Origin: Acanthochlamys bracteata
Taxonomy: Eukaryota > Streptophyta > Magnoliopsida > Pandanales > Velloziaceae
Assembly: GCA_019914995.1 (NCBI GenBank)
Contig: CM034127.1
Location: forward strand, 12,090,001 to 12,154,000
Length of the DNA stretch: 64,000 nucleotides
Direction of reading: 5' to 3'
Shown here piece after piece: positions 51,440 through 64,000 of the stretch. The position numbers and the translations under genes are program-made. The notes under the pieces are model-generated. The model saw only the letters and a list, made by a program, of their open reading frames with translations, searched no databases and had not been told where the DNA came from. Position 1 is the stretch's first letter; the number at the start of each line of letters is the position of its first letter.

Positions 51440-52961
51440 AAAACAAACAACATGAAAAAGTTGAAAACTACACTTCGCTTCCTTAATTTTTTCTTTTCTT
51501 TTCATTTAAGTAGAAAGGGAGCGTAGCTTCTCTTTTGTTTTTATGTCGACACTCTCTCCTCTCTCTCTCTCGTGACTCCTACTCTTTTCTTTCTCTCTCT
51601 GTTTCTCTGGTTTTTAGTTCCAAGTTATGATCTTGTCTTCTTCTCAATTGGGCTTGAAGAACTAGAATTTGGGGTATGTATTCTTTTGTTACCTCTTTAT
51701 TCTTTCTCCTGTTATTGTGTAATGGTAAATTTTGCTGCTCTTTTTGTTGTTTGTTTGAAGTTCTAAAGATGTAGTGGCTTTTTGGAGTGCTGTGAATTTC
51801 AAGCTTTTATTTGAGGAAACGGGAGCTGGGAGGTTTCTAGTTTCGTAGTCATCTTTCTTCTTTTCTATTTAAATTGTGTTGGCATTTAATGATCAAAAGA
51901 GTTTGGGTGTTTTTTATCTGTTCAATGTTTTTGGCTAGTGGTGTTATTTTCATGTTCGATCACCTTATTGTTATTTGTAACATTTTTTCCCCCCTTAAAT
52001 TTCCTGATTTTGTCTTTTTGAAGAATTGTGTGCATACTGATATTGTTTTTAGAAACTTCATATAGTTTGCATTTTGTGAAAGGGAAAATGCGGAAAAATT
52101 TACAGACTTGACTTGTTCCGAAAAGGATTACTGACTTCTCGAAAGAATTGGAGAGAAAGAGAGAAATAGATTGATAGGTAGAGAGCTGGCTTGGCTGAGT
52201 TTTGAGTCTATGCATGTTTATTTTGAAGGGAATTGTTTTTGTTCTTTTATCTGGCGGTTTTGGTTTTAATTGGTTTTATGAGTTCTTTGCATTTATATTT
52301 TTTCTATTTTATTTGATCCTGCGTACTAGTGATTTTTTTTGAAGGAATTTAGGTGATGCAGAAACTCTGGGGTGTCGTTAACTTTAGCTCATTTTTTCTC
52401 CGCTCTCCAGATTTTGTATTTGTGCTGTTGATTTGCTCATCCATTTGTTTGCAAGTAAGATATTGATGAAACCATGCTTATTTTATTTTTTGAAGAATAG
52501 AACTTATGATGTCATAGCAATGATTATTTAGAGATTCTTGCCATTTTGTGATGCAGTTGAATTGCTTGATCAGCTTTTGAATTTCTGCAGCTTTTCTTTC
52601 TTTTTTCTATTATGATGTGACTGCTCACAATAAAAAAGATGTCATTATCTGTTAAGGGTTTATTTTCTTGCATTTGCATGACACATTCTGTACGTCTATC
52701 CTATATCGTGTTCCTACTTTGAAAGAATATAGAATTTCTTGATTCTAGTGTCCTTTTTTTATATTGCCTAGATCATCAGTTGTTCTTCCACCTTTCTTTC
52801 ATTTATCTTGTCCTTTTGATGTTTCTTTTGTAATTGCTGCTGAAGTATATGATGATCGCATCAATTTCCTCGTTAATGAAATTGAGCAGTCTCTTTTGTG
52901 GGATAATTCTTGAATAATTTTATGTATTCTATTGTAGAAAAAGACAGGGTTAAAGAAAAGG

Positions 52962-55465
52962 ATGGCGGCTCAAGGTGACCTTTATGATAGGGTGGAAACA
53001 AGAATTTTTGGAAACTCGGACGAGCTTGGTGCTGATCTGGCTGAATACGTAGCTCAGTTATCTGAGAATTTTGTTAGGGAGAGGGGTGTCTTCACTATTG
53101 CATTGACTGGAGGATCCCTCATCAATTTGTTGGGGTAGTTGTCCTATATTTTCTTTCTCTGCCTTTTTTCTTTTGTTAATGCTAATGTTTGGAAGTTACA
53201 TTTCAGGAACCTCTGTAAAGCTCCATATGACAAGATTGTAGATTGGACAAAATGGTATGTTTTTTGGGCTGATGAACGTGCTGTGGCCAAAAATCATGTA
53301 GACAGCAATTACAAGCTGGCAAAGGATGGATTTCTTTCCAAGGTTAGTCACTTCTGCAGATGCATCTTAGTAGCTCTTTTGTTAAGAATTTTACATGCTA
53401 GTGTATCAGAGGTTACATCTTAGTAGCTCTTTCTGCGAGTCTTGAGATGAATAATCTTACATGAAAAACAATCCAAGTAAGTCTTGTCTAAGTTGCTATT
53501 GACAACGAGCTATCCAATTCAAATGACTAGCTCTTTGTGCTATTATACATTCCCTTAATTTTATGGAATTTAAATACAGAGTTCTGGTATTGGCATTCTG
53601 CGAATTGGTAATTTCATAAATCAAATGCTAAGAGACTTCTTTTTCTTGGATTTATGCTGTTTTATCTTATTTCTTAAACTTTTTCTAGCTTTGCATGTCT
53701 ATCCTTCTTGTCTGATGTTGCATAGATATGATAGTTGATTGAGATATTCCCAAGTTGCATGAGTGTGTAGCTTCCTTGACATGGCAAGTACTTCTCTAGG
53801 TTGTGGCAGAATTTCCTGCTATGGCTCATGTTCATATTCCTCCTTTAGGAAGTAAGAATAGATTAGGCCGACTGTTGTTCATAAAAATCTTGGACGTTAT
53901 GTTAATTGATATATGGTGGCTAAGGTGACTAGAATGGTCATGTCAATGTGTTGAAAGAGGGACTTGAATCTCAAAGATTAGCAGTTTTTGAATAGTTTGG
54001 GTATATTAGATGGAGGATGCTTTATTATGTATGCTGTCATAACTCAGAACGGTAACAGAAGCAGAAGCTGTAAGTGGACTTCATTGAAATCGATGTCATA
54101 CTTTTCTGTCAAACTAAAATGCTTCTGATTGAGGCATGGCAGCTGCAAGATGCAGTTAGCTTAAGTGCTTGGTATAATGTCTTGATTGCCTTTGTTATTG
54201 TTATTTACAAGTATGTTGAAGCAATTTGAGTTCTTCCTCTAAGTGGATAACATATAGCAAAAGCTGGTAGATGTTGGTCAGTTGAAGATTTAGACCTTTA
54301 CGTGATGTACTCAATGTCTCTTTGAAGTTTGACAACAAGTCAAGCACTATTGATTTCTGAGAATGTAGAGACAATATGCCTCTCTCATAATCTGGATCAT
54401 GTAGTGTGGCAGTTCAGGTGTCAGGATACACTTTTGTACAGATTCTCACAGCTTTGAACCATTTGTTGAGTCACATCTTATCTTAACAGGACCTGAAAGC
54501 TGCTTGCTTAGTAAAATTGGCATCGCTTGGTAAGCCTTTAGAATCCCCTTATGGATCCTTGTGCAAGATAATCTGCTGTTAAGAAATTTTGGAGGAATGC
54601 TCTTGTAAGAAATTATGGGGGAATGCTATGTTTGCTTTTTGACACAGAAGCAACTGTATTTTGGAAGGCTTTAGGGTTGTGGTTGATTGACGGGTTAGTG
54701 GGTTCAATTTATGAGATCGGCACAAAAGGATTCAGGTAGCCATCTCCACCTAGTGGCTGACTCTTATTCTACTTGTCTCGACTTCGTTCTTCTTTTTCCA
54801 TAACAGTCGTGTGTGGATGTTTCTGCTTATGAGATATGTAATGTATTACAGTTGTAGTTGATGGAATTGTACGATCTACGCTTGTAAGTTATCTTGGATT
54901 GTTAAAATTTCATTTTGCAAAACCAAACTCTGATACATTCTCAAATCTAAAATTTCAGGTCCCTGTTCTCAGTAGCCATATCTACTCCATTAATGACAAT
55001 TTAACAGCTGAAGATGCTGCAACGGAGTATGGGTTTGGCATTCGCCAATTAGTGAAGGTTCGTACTGTCAACGTCTCTGAGCACAATGACTGCCCCAAAT
55101 TTGACCTAATACTCCTTCATATGGGATCCGATGGGCACATAGCTTCTCTTTTCCCCGACCATTCTGTTCTTGATCAGAAGGCTGACTGGGTCACTTACAT
55201 CACTGATGCTCCGATGTCTCCACCTGAGAGGATCACATTTACACTACCTGTCATCAACTCGGCATCCAACGTAGCCATTGTGGCCATGGGTGAAGAAAAG
55301 GCTAATGCAGTTCACCAAGCCATTGCTGACACTGAAACTGATGGATCTTTATTACCTGCAAAAATGGTTCGCCCAGCTGATGGTAAGCTGGTATGGTTCT
55401 TGGACAGTTTTGCTGCCTCAAAACTTGAGGTCATTGACAACGGTAACTATCGACTTTATGAGTAG
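52962..55465 (+). CDS. PGL: 6-phosphogluconolactonase, cytosolic type
   Basis: Three coding exons, 52962-53134, 53207-53342 and 54959-55465, in consistent phase, give 271 residues. The protein starts [16 protein letters not shown] with no transit peptide, so it is probably cytosolic, like Arabidopsis PGL1/2/4. Family signatures in order: IALTGGSL near 50-57; [11 protein letters not shown] with HVDSNYKLA; then [13 protein letters not shown] (DGH carrying the conserved active-site His) and ASLFPDH; then [13 protein letters not shown] near the C-terminus. The enzyme hydrolyses 6-phosphogluconolactone in the oxidative pentose phosphate pathway. Its length fits the family. The second intron is 1.6 kb with no feature I recognise. 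The in-frame ATG is preceded by a purine-rich leader and stands right after the leader intron. Confidence 0.95.
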
Positions 55466-57123
55466 CTGGAGCTCACCCTTTCTCATAGATCATGATTATT
55501 GGTGTTCTGTCCATTTCTCTTCTGTCTTCTGGCTGTATTAACGTTTTGTCATCTCTGATATAACTGGGAAACTTTATTTGGACTTTGACAGTTTTGCATC
55601 CTCCACTCTCGGGAGCAGATTCTGGAAATACATATAAGCAATTCGCTTAACGACTTTAATACAACTGAACTTTCTGGGATATATTGTGCAGGTAGTTTCT
55701 CACGCCTTCATTCTATTGAAAAGGAAATAAAGCAGCTAACATGGCCAAAGAAACATGTGGGTAGTGTAGATGTACATTAAAATTTAGGAGCCCATTTGAA
55801 GAGAAGTTTATCATAAAAGAAAGTTATTTAATTTTTTTATAAAAATAAGTAATAATAAAATTTTATGACAGTAAAATTTTTATGTATTTTAAAAAAATAA
55901 ATAATTATTATAAATTTATTAAAAAATATGAAATAAAAAAAAGGTTTAAAAACACTCCGTAAACACCACCTAAATATTCTTCCATGATCAGAGTTTGACA
56001 TAAGTGACCCAATCACTTACTGCATGATAATTCATCGGTACGCATCATGGAAGAACCTCCACATATGCTACAATTCTTTCAAAATTACAGCTCTGATATC
56101 ATTTTAAAATTTAAAATAAAGAAACATAATAATCTTAATAATTCAACACAACTTATATAGTTACAGATTGATTAACAATTGCATAACTTTAGTTCGTAAA
56201 ATAAATAAATGTTTTAGTTCGTAAATTGTATGTAGTTGGTTGGAACAAGGATGAACATGTGATTTTAGAATCAGAAATTTGACAAATTCCATTCAGAATT
56301 CATATAAGTTAATGTTTTCCAGAATATATTACAAGTGAATAAAAAAAGCAAAAACTTGTTAGGAATAACTTCAACCTATTTAAACAATGCAATAATGAAG
56401 ACCCAATTTGCTTTATTTTGAACCATATGCATATGCAAAAAAATTCCAAAAAGAAGTTGGGAAAACAAGTTATAAAAATGTATTAATAATAAGTAAATTT
56501 CGTCAGTTGGTCAAGAAATAGTGCATATATTCTAATCTTATAACACTTCAAAAACACTCAAGTATATTACAGTATTTATCACTACTTATTAATATCTTAT
56601 TTTAAAAAATTTACAATATTGATTATTTTAAAATTTTTTTAAAATATAGATAAATTACATATCTGTATATATAATTTTTTATTATTTTGAAAATAAATTA
56701 AATTTATAATTATAATTTTTAAAATAATTTTTTTAAAAACTTTTTATTTTAAGCATTTTTAGCATACACTAGTAAGTCCGAACTTCACTGGAAGAACCGC
56801 AAATTAAAAGCTCTCTTTTATAATTTGTATTATTATTAATATTTTATTTTTTAATAAAAATATAAATTTTTTTTTAAAATAGAGTAATTTTTTTAATTAA
56901 AAAAAATTCTTTTCATAATCACTCTCAGCCGTCCCCGGATTCGATCTTCTCTCCTTCAACAGTCAGTTGTAGATTTGTGTCGATGATTACAGCTTTGGCT
57001 ACTCCTCTTGTTATGTTCTTGTTTTTTCCAGTACAAAACTACTGAAAAAAAATGCAGACGCATGGTATACATGTGTTTGTCATAGAAACTTGCCAAGAAA
57101 AGCGGCATGCTTTTTAATCTTAC
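55466..57123. other. AT-rich intergenic region
   Basis: Holds the 3' UTR of the phosphogluconolactonase gene, with an AATAAA near 55725. It also holds a MITE-like block at about 55790-55975 and a second AT-rich block near 56560-56770. I looked for further COBRA exons on the minus strand, since the fragment at 57124-57203 would continue here, and found none. Confidence 0.5.
55790..55975. mobile_element. AT-rich MITE-like element
   Basis: The left end GCCCATTTGAAGAGAAGTTT and the reversed right end GGTGGTGTTTACGGAGTGTTT surround an A/T core. It resembles the other AT-rich blocks. The target-site duplication is not resolved. Confidence 0.4.
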
Positions 57124-57203
57124 CACATAGCCATCAGGGTTCCAAGACATTATATCCCATTTGATTGTAATATTGCCCGTCGGGTCCAAGGGATCGTATG
57201 CCA
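57124..57203 (-). pseudogene. Orphan COBRA-family exon fragment
   Basis: The 80-bp segment encodes AYDPLDPTGNITIKWDI followed by MSWNPDGYV. This is the nearly invariant first block of mature COBRA/COBL proteins, which are GPI-anchored regulators of cellulose orientation in expanding cells. It is flanked by a good acceptor (TTGTAG) and donor (GTG/GTAAGA). No other COBRA exon is visible on either side: there is no signal peptide exon upstream, and none of the TMFNFQQYRHI or Cys-rich parts downstream. I call it a relic of a lost or relocated COBL gene. The alternative, a very long intron leading outside the window, is blocked by the phosphogluconolactonase gene but cannot be excluded. Confidence 0.75.
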
Positions 57204-59710
57204 CTACAATCCAAACCGATATCAGTATATAAACCAAAAGCAAAATCGAGGCAGCAAAATCGGTAATTAGAAGCAGATCAACTACCTAGGTGAAAAAGTT
57301 CTTACCAGCAGGAGTATTAAATATCATATAGCTAGGAATAACATGAACATTGCAGAAAAAAAATCTTCGTTTAGTAGGCTGCTGAATCAAAGGAGTTCCC
57401 TTCCTTCTGCTCCATGGTTGCTGCTCAACGAATCACCTGACTCCAATGTGTTTGTTCGGAAGCTTAGAGTGATCAGAGGAATGGATCAGGACTTGTGGTT
57501 CTCTAAAAGGAACTGAATGTACCCAAGGAAAGAAAAATTCATGCCATTTGTAGTGATGCCTCACCAACTGATCTGGTAGAGAACTTGAGACAACAATATT
57601 CCAATAAATTCTCTTTTTTGTTTTCTGATTGTATGTTAGTTTCTCAGTAGTGAAGCAATGAGTTTGGTGAGATGCGCACGAAAAAAATTGGGTAATACCT
57701 CCCAACTATCAGCAGGTCTGTGAAAGTGACAGTTAGACACATTAAGCCAGATATGCCTACGATCCTCTCAAAATTTGAAAATATTTAGGAGTGCTTATAA
57801 TAAAAAATATTTTTATAACGAATGTATTTTAGAAATTTAAAAACTTCTAGGGACAACCAGGACTTCCACTTTAACTTTATAAAAGAAGAAAGAAAAGAAC
57901 TGTTTAGTTTATTTACTGATTAACAAACATGTGGTTGGTTCACTCGTTCAAACCTCGTTACTAACTTTAATTTCTATGTTGTAATCATTCTCTTTGTAGT
58001 GACTAGCTAAGGGAGGGAATATAAAGTACAATATAGCTAAAATATAATTGTTAATAGGCTACTAGCACAAGAACAGAACAACATGATTAGTGCTTGTGGC
58101 GGTTAGGAATGCAATTAATCATGGAGAAACTGAAAAAGGAAAAAGGAAACAAAAGTTGTTTATTCTTTTTTTTTTTCTTTGCTTTTTCTTTCTATTTAAA
58201 ACACAAGCTGCATTTGGAATTGCATTCCAACTCGCAATTTTTTAACTTTTTTTCGTTTTATATTTTTAATATATATTTTATAAATATTTAAAAATTTAGT
58301 TAAAAATTTAAAATATATAGAAAAAATTTACGTAATAAAATTTTTTATTATATATTATTATTATTTTTTTAAAAAAATAAAAAAATAAATTTTTTTTTTT
58401 CAGAAACGCACTATAAAAAAGATGCTGATTATCGAATTGCCGGACTGCCAGTGAGTAGCTGTTGCTTGTTTCCAACTGTTTGTTAGTTTTTCCCTTTCAT
58501 GTCCTAAAACAAGTTCTTAAAAAAGGAAAACCTTCTCCAATTCCCCAAGCTAATTTTATTCAATTAATACTAACTTATTACAAATAAAAATAATTTATTA
58601 GAAATTTTTTTAGTTTAAAAATTTTTGGACGACTAAATTCGCCAAAAATAATATTGAAAACTGAAACTTAAAAAATCATAAAAATCACTTATGCAATTTA
58701 GTTTCTCTTCTAAAAAGTGGATTAGATTGTGGAATACTCCCACAATAGGACGTAGAAGACATTTAAGATTAATTAGAAAGATTCAAAAAAATAAATATTT
58801 TTAAATTTTTATAAAAACGAGTATGATTTTTTTATTTTACAAAATTAAAAATTTCTATGTATAAAAAATCTATCATGTATAATTTATCTATACAATTTAA
58901 AATTTTAAAATATTCTAAAAAATTTATTAAAAATAGAAAAAATTAAAATAAAATTTTGATAAATAATAATAAATACGGTAAAATATGTCATCAAGATCAT
59001 GAATAGAAGCCGGAACTTGTGGCAAGCGTCCAGTAACCAATGCAGGCTTGACCTAACTAGAAACCAACATGTGACCAGTGTCTAGTAATTTGGCCATAAG
59101 CATTGTAATGAACACTAGAAAAAAGTTATGGAAATTTCAAAATTTTGGTATAGAAAAATTAGGCACACTTCCAATTTTCCAACCCACAGAAAGGTCCATG
59201 GAAAGTTGGAATTGTGCCAGATGAGACAATAGAGCACACCCAGCGCAGTTTTTATATTCCTGCCTAATTATTAAAGAAAACATTAAGCCAGAGCCCCTAA
59301 ACTAAATTAAGTTATGATTGAACTTTCTATGCTGATTATATTTTTTAATTTACTTATTATTGTTTTTCTATGGAATTTGATTGACGCGAACTTCTTAATT
59401 AGTCAATGGTTTATGAAAGATCCAACGTTCTATTAAGAAATTGTAAATAAAAAAAAAAATGGAGGTATGCATGTGAAATGCCATTAATCAATAAAGATCC
59501 CATAAGTTGCCGCTGCATGGTTGTGCTTAAAATTTACGTCCGTAATTCAACAAAACTGAATTAAAACAAAATTTTTTTGATTGCATTTGTAATTTATCTA
59601 CAATTTGAAATTCAACATTCTTATTTAAATTTAGTTAAAACGTATTACGTGTGGGTCCCTTCCAAACTTCGGCAAACGTATTCGTCGGTGCTCTTCTCCT
59701 CCTCCTCCGT
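57204..59710. other. Intergenic region upstream of RGP gene
   Basis: AT-rich DNA. A frame on the minus strand at 57433-57705 is short and unrecognised. A MITE-like block lies at about 58208-58412, and further AT-rich stretches at 58560-58985. The last 200 bases are the RGP promoter. Confidence 0.5.
58208..58412. mobile_element. AT-rich MITE-like element
   Basis: Starts GCATTTGGAATTGCATTCC and ends, reversed, TAGTGCGTTTCTGAAAAA around an A/T core with internal palindromes. The ends match poorly, so this is a weak call. Confidence 0.35.
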
Positions 59711-59717
59711 TATAAAT
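59711..59717 (+). promoter_or_regulatory. TATA box of RGP gene
   Basis: TATAAAT is followed after about 20 bp by a (CT)n leader (59730-59750). There is no upstream ATG before the start codon at 59794. Confidence 0.55.
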
Positions 59718-59793
59718 CACGACCACCACTTCTCTCTCTCTCTCTCTCAACAAGAACAACAAGAATCAAGAATCAGTCGGTCGAGAATCAGCA

Positions 59794-62700
59794 ATGTCTT
59801 CGATTCCATCAACACCATTGCTGAAAGAAGAGTTAGATATCGTAATACCAACAATCAGAAACCTTGATTTTCTGGAGCAATGGAGGCCTTTCTTCCAACC
59901 GTACCATCTCATCATTGTTCAAGATGGAGATCCTTCCAAGACCATCAATGTCCCCGAAGGTTTCGATTACGAACTCTACAACCGCAATGATATCAACAGG
60001 ATTCTCGGCCCCAAAGCGTCATGTATCTCCTTCAAGGATTCTGCTTGCAGGTGTTTCGGCTACATGGTTTCCAAGAAGAAGTATATCTACACCATTGATG
60101 ATGACTGCTTCGTGAGTTCTCTTTATTTTTGGAAATTTCTCTTGATTTTTTGAATCGATCTAGTGCTTAAAAGATTCCTTTTTTAAGAAAAAGGTGGAGA
60201 TTTGGGGCTAATTATTCGTTGAATTTGGATTTCTTGACTGATTTGTGGCATATGAACTAATCGACTAGGATTGTTACATCTGATCTGCTGAAGAAATCGA
60301 ATTTTGGATATAATGAGAGGATTTTGATGGGTTTTGAGTGTTGCCTGTCTCTGTTTTTCCAGTTGTTATATGTCTTTTGATCTGTAGGTGGATTTGATTG
60401 TTTCTTTAAAGTGTGGATTTGTCGAAGAACTTGTTTTTCTTGTAAGATGTTAGAAAGTTTCTTCATTGTTACAATGGTTTATTTCTGATCTGATTTGTCA
60501 GCTGCTTTTATCATGATAACTATGTTAATAATTCTCTTTGGAGTAGTTTTTTGGTCCTACCTGCGGATACAGTAGACATATCATTACTTTTGTTGAAGTT
60601 GGATCGTAAAAATATTAATTTACATGATGTAAAGCTTTGGTTTTAGATATCAAATAACTGTCAGAATGCTTCTGATCTGCTGTGGTCTTCTCTAGCCGAA
60701 AGTTTGTGACCTATCTTTTATCATGTTCTTTCTAAGATCTCAACAATTTGATGCATGTTAGTTTCCCCAGTAAATATGCGATACAGAAGATGAGATCTTG
60801 ACATAAAGTGAATGTGACCTCCGGTCCTCTAGTACCTGATGTAATGCTTTTATCTCTGGTATATTGATACTGAATTAAATTGAGACTGCATGTCCCCCGG
60901 TAGGTGAGTGGTTGATTCATTCATCCTATCCGTTACACATCCTTTTTTTTTGTCACGATCTCAATGCTCTCCATATCTTGATATCTTTTTGAAGTGCACT
61001 ACAATGTGATTGGATGCTATCCCAACCTTTGACTTACTTTAACGTGTCTTGGCACATTAAGATCTGTGATTTATAGAGAGACACTTCTTTCTAGTTTTCC
61101 TATATCTAAGAAACACTATATAGTAGATCTGAAAGATCTGTTTTATATTCAATTTTCACTTTGTTTGGTACAATTACAGGTGACCGTTATTGACGCATTT
61201 GCTAGTTCTTTGTATTAGAACATTCTGAACTAGCAAACATGAAGATGCTTTAATTTTTTACAGTTTTGCAAGTAATGAGTAAATGGTCACATTGAAAATC
61301 AGTTTCTCTTTGTTGATTTAGCAAAGAGTCCTCATTGTGGTTTGACGGACCTTCTATTAGAATCGTACATCAATTGCTAAGCCTTGCGTCTTTGTTGTCT
61401 TGGTGGAAAAGTTTATCTCTATAGCCTTCAATAATATTCCCATAGAGTTTCGCATCGTTATATGCATAGTTGTTTTGATCTGCAAGTTTTAAAATGCAAG
61501 ATCAGGTTGTAAATTACCAGATTAGGTTCAATGCCCAGTTTTGCGAGTATGTCGCCTTCCACTCTAGTATCACGCTTTTAATGTTGATTTTGCTCAGAGG
61601 AGTAGCTAGAGTGGTGATGTGTACTTATGGTGAAATTGTATGATATGTACTTGCCGGTTCTTTGTCAGATCTTACCAAGAAAGCAAGTGAACTGATACCT
61701 ATTTTATTTTCCTTGAATACCTCGCTTTATGAAGGAAATTTGATGTTTACAGGAGTTTATCACATACTGGCCTGTAGATATCCCTTATGTAATTATAAAG
61801 TTTATCATGTTATAAAGAATTGCACTTATGTATTGGAACAGGTTGCCAAAGACCCATCTGGGAAAGAGATCAATGCACTTGCTCAGCACATTAAGAATCT
61901 GCTGTCGCCATCAACTCCCTTCTTCTTCAACACATTGTATGACCCCTATGCTGATGGTGCTGATTTTGTTCGTGGATATCCTTTCAGCCTCAGGGAAGGT
62001 GTTCAAACTGCTGTTTCTCATGGCCTTTGGCTTAACATTCCAGACTATGACGCTCCAACACAGCTTGTTAAGCCCCTGGAGAGGAACACGAGGTGTGCAG
62101 TCTTTCTCTTGACTGCAGATCTAGGGCACCTGCTTTGTTTACTTAGTTGCCTTACCCTTTCTATTAATGTTTACTAGGTATGTCGATGCTGTCCTAACTA
62201 TTCCCAAGGGAACCCTTTTCCCCATGTGTGGGATGAACCTTGCCTTCAACCGTGATCTCATTGGCCCTGCTATGTACTTTGGTCTCATGGGTGATGGTCA
62301 GCCTATTGGTCGCTACGACGACATGTGGGCTGGATGGTGTGTCAAGGTTAATTTTTCTATAGCATATCTTATTAACTGTGAATGCATTTCACATTTCAAC
62401 TGAAGTATCATAATTAATTTTGCAGTCTGGCATTTGACTCATTAATTTTAACTACTGTTGTTATTGATGTTTAGTTAGAAAATCTCAGATTGTGAAGTAT
62501 CAATGGGGCTCTATTGAATATGAATCAATCAATGATTTGGCAGGTGATCTGCGACCACTTGGGACTGGGAGTAAAGAGCGGCCTGCCTTACATTTGGCAC
62601 AGCAAGGCCAGCAACCCGTTTGTCAACCTCAAGAAAGAATACAAAGGCATTTTCTGGCAGGAGGAGCTGATCCCATTTTTCCAGGCAGTTAAGCTGCCCA

Positions 62701-62891
62701 AGGAATGTGCGACAGTGCAGGACTGTTACGTTGAGCTCTCAAAGATGGTGAAGGACAAGCTCGGGAAGGTCGATACCTACTTTGACAAGCTTGCTGATGC
62801 CATGGGTACATGGATTGAAGCTTGGGATGAGCTCAACCCCTCGGGTGCCCGTGCTGCTGGCAAGGACACACTCAAAGGCCCAGCCAAGTAG
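59794..62891 (+). CDS. RGP: Reversibly glycosylated polypeptide / UDP-arabinopyranose mutase
   Basis: Four exons, 59794-60111, 61842-62092, 62178-62346 and 62544-62891, give 361 residues, the usual family length. The sequence is nearly that of Arabidopsis RGP1 throughout. Key blocks are [59 protein letters not shown] (a DxD-type metal/nucleotide-sugar motif at about 100-106), [12 protein letters not shown] (carrying the Arg that is reversibly glycosylated), [23 protein letters not shown] and the C-terminal [11 protein letters not shown]. The enzyme interconverts UDP-arabinopyranose and UDP-arabinofuranose at the cytosolic Golgi face, supplying arabinofuranose for wall polysaccharides and glycoproteins. 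The tail after the DELNP motif is short and not conserved. The 1.73-kb first intron begins right after the DDD motif and holds nothing recognisable. Confidence 0.97.
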
Positions 62892-64000
62892 AGCGTCTAC
62901 AAAACCGTTTGGCGATAGACAGATTTTTAACCTAAATTAGCTTTTCGTTAGATTAATGAGCATAGCCAATTTCAATCGAATTTATTACGTATGTTATATA
63001 TATTTTTTATCATTGAAAAATAGACTCCTGGTTCTTAGAGGATCACAGGAGTACTATCTTTTATCAATTGAAGACATTTGCTTTCATTCCTTGAGAAAAA
63101 AATAAAATTCTTTATTTGCTGAGTTCCTTTTCCCATATTAGACTCCTGCAGTGCTTTGTTCTTGTGTCGAGATCTCTTGTTAGTTTGAAAATTTGAATTC
63201 AAAATATTGGAAACGCAGCATTCATTCTTTTATGATACTGAGACATTGTCAGTAATTCAGTACTGAATGAAGCTATCAATGGACTTTGCAGGTGGTCCTG
63301 TTAAGTTTTTGGAACGAATTTCTTCGGTTCTTCTGGAACTAGTTCAATCCTCACAGGCTGATTTGTTGGCTCAAATTAATGATCTTAGTTGTCTTGCACT
63401 GTTTCAAAAGCTAAAAAACAAGAATTGCGTGAAGATTTGAAACAAAACTTCATCTATCAAATATAAGCAAAACAAACAAAGAATACAGGAAATTGGAAAA
63501 GGGTATTTTCTTTCTTACGCGTAACTTGCCATACATAAGAAGACAATGTGGAGCGTGGATCTTGAAATGTGAACAAACACTACCACCCTGCAACATCAGT
63601 AATGGAGAGTTTCTTAAACCGCATTATTTTTCATTCACAAAGAAGTTTTACATTTTTTAATAGTTTTTTATAGTATTTGAAAAAGTTAAAAATAAAAAAT
63701 ATCGATAAATTTTCTTTTGTAAATTTTTATATGTAGAATAATTATTTTGTAGATTAAAAAAATCTTATTTTAAAATATCAAAAAATTCTATTAAAAAAAA
63801 AGTTTGTTTTAAATATTTGTAATTTTAAAAAAAATTTGCAGAATAAATAGAACGAAATAGATTATTACTTTTTTTTTAAGAAGATAAAAAGTAACGAAGG
63901 AAGAATAACTGACGAGAAGAATAATAAAGTAAAAAAAGAACAATGAAAAAACAAAAACCGTACTAAAGGAAATCTTTTTAAAAGAAAGCGCCGTTGCCGG
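62892..64000. other. 3' flank of RGP gene and AT-rich DNA
   Basis: RGP 3' UTR, with AATAAA near 63100, followed by intergenic sequence. An AT-rich stretch at about 63650-63850 resembles the MITE-like blocks without clear ends. No gene seen to the window edge. Confidence 0.5.

Noticed and set aside
57433-57705. 90-codon minus-strand frame near the COBRA fragment
   Set aside because: It does not match the COBRA N-terminus or any other family, and it has no splice link to the fragment.
1-64000. Possible gene cluster or bacterial-type defence, CRISPR or phage system
   Set aside because: All genes are intron-containing or typical plant families with independent promoters. No regularly spaced repeats or operon-like spacing.

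Overview
This window is eudicot plant nuclear DNA. It has AT-rich intergenic sequence, GT-AG introns, leader introns and many short AT-rich transposon remnants. The genes are plant families: an HDA5/HDA18-type histone deacetylase, SPIRAL1-like, CYP78A, a mitochondrial-type PPR protein, reversibly glycosylated polypeptide and a COBRA fragment. I cannot name the species. I see no bacterial, viral or CRISPR-like system.

Left third (1-25.1 kb): a large inverted duplication dominates. The arm at 1-5181 is an almost identical reverse-complement copy of 15717-20899. Both arms carry the 3' part of a SURP + CCCH zinc-finger + RS-rich gene (probably an RNA-processing factor) and about 2.4 kb of downstream DNA. 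The right copy (minus strand, 25083 to 18130) has its 5' end in the window, but three single-base insertions break the frame of its last large exon. The left copy (plus strand) is open throughout and runs off the left edge. The 10.5 kb spacer holds a complete 13-exon class II histone deacetylase gene (14213 to 6878, minus) with a decayed RTE-type LINE in intron 2.

Middle (25-45 kb): SPIRAL1-like gene (29553-30167, plus), a nine-exon Kelch-propeller gene (36669 to 31424, minus), a two-exon CYP78A P450 of the KLUH type (38058-40004, plus) and an intronless PPR gene resembling PNM1 (42919-44343, plus). Most of 44.3-51.3 kb is gene-free as far as I can see.

Right third (51-64 kb): a cytosolic-type 6-phosphogluconolactonase gene (52962-55465, plus) with a long leader intron, an orphan COBRA-family exon (57124-57203, minus) and an RGP/UDP-arabinopyranose mutase gene (59794-62891, plus). 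The genes are not an operon. Neighbours are functionally unrelated, apart from a loose growth and cell-wall theme (SPIRAL1-like, CYP78A, RGP, COBRA remnant) that is probably chance.

The main point for a second look is the inverted duplication: its breakpoint carries a locally copied 21-bp filler, and frame damage falls on one arm only. An assembly or polishing artefact must be excluded first. Exon boundaries were placed by eye from splice consensus, phase and family resemblance, and may be off by a few bases.
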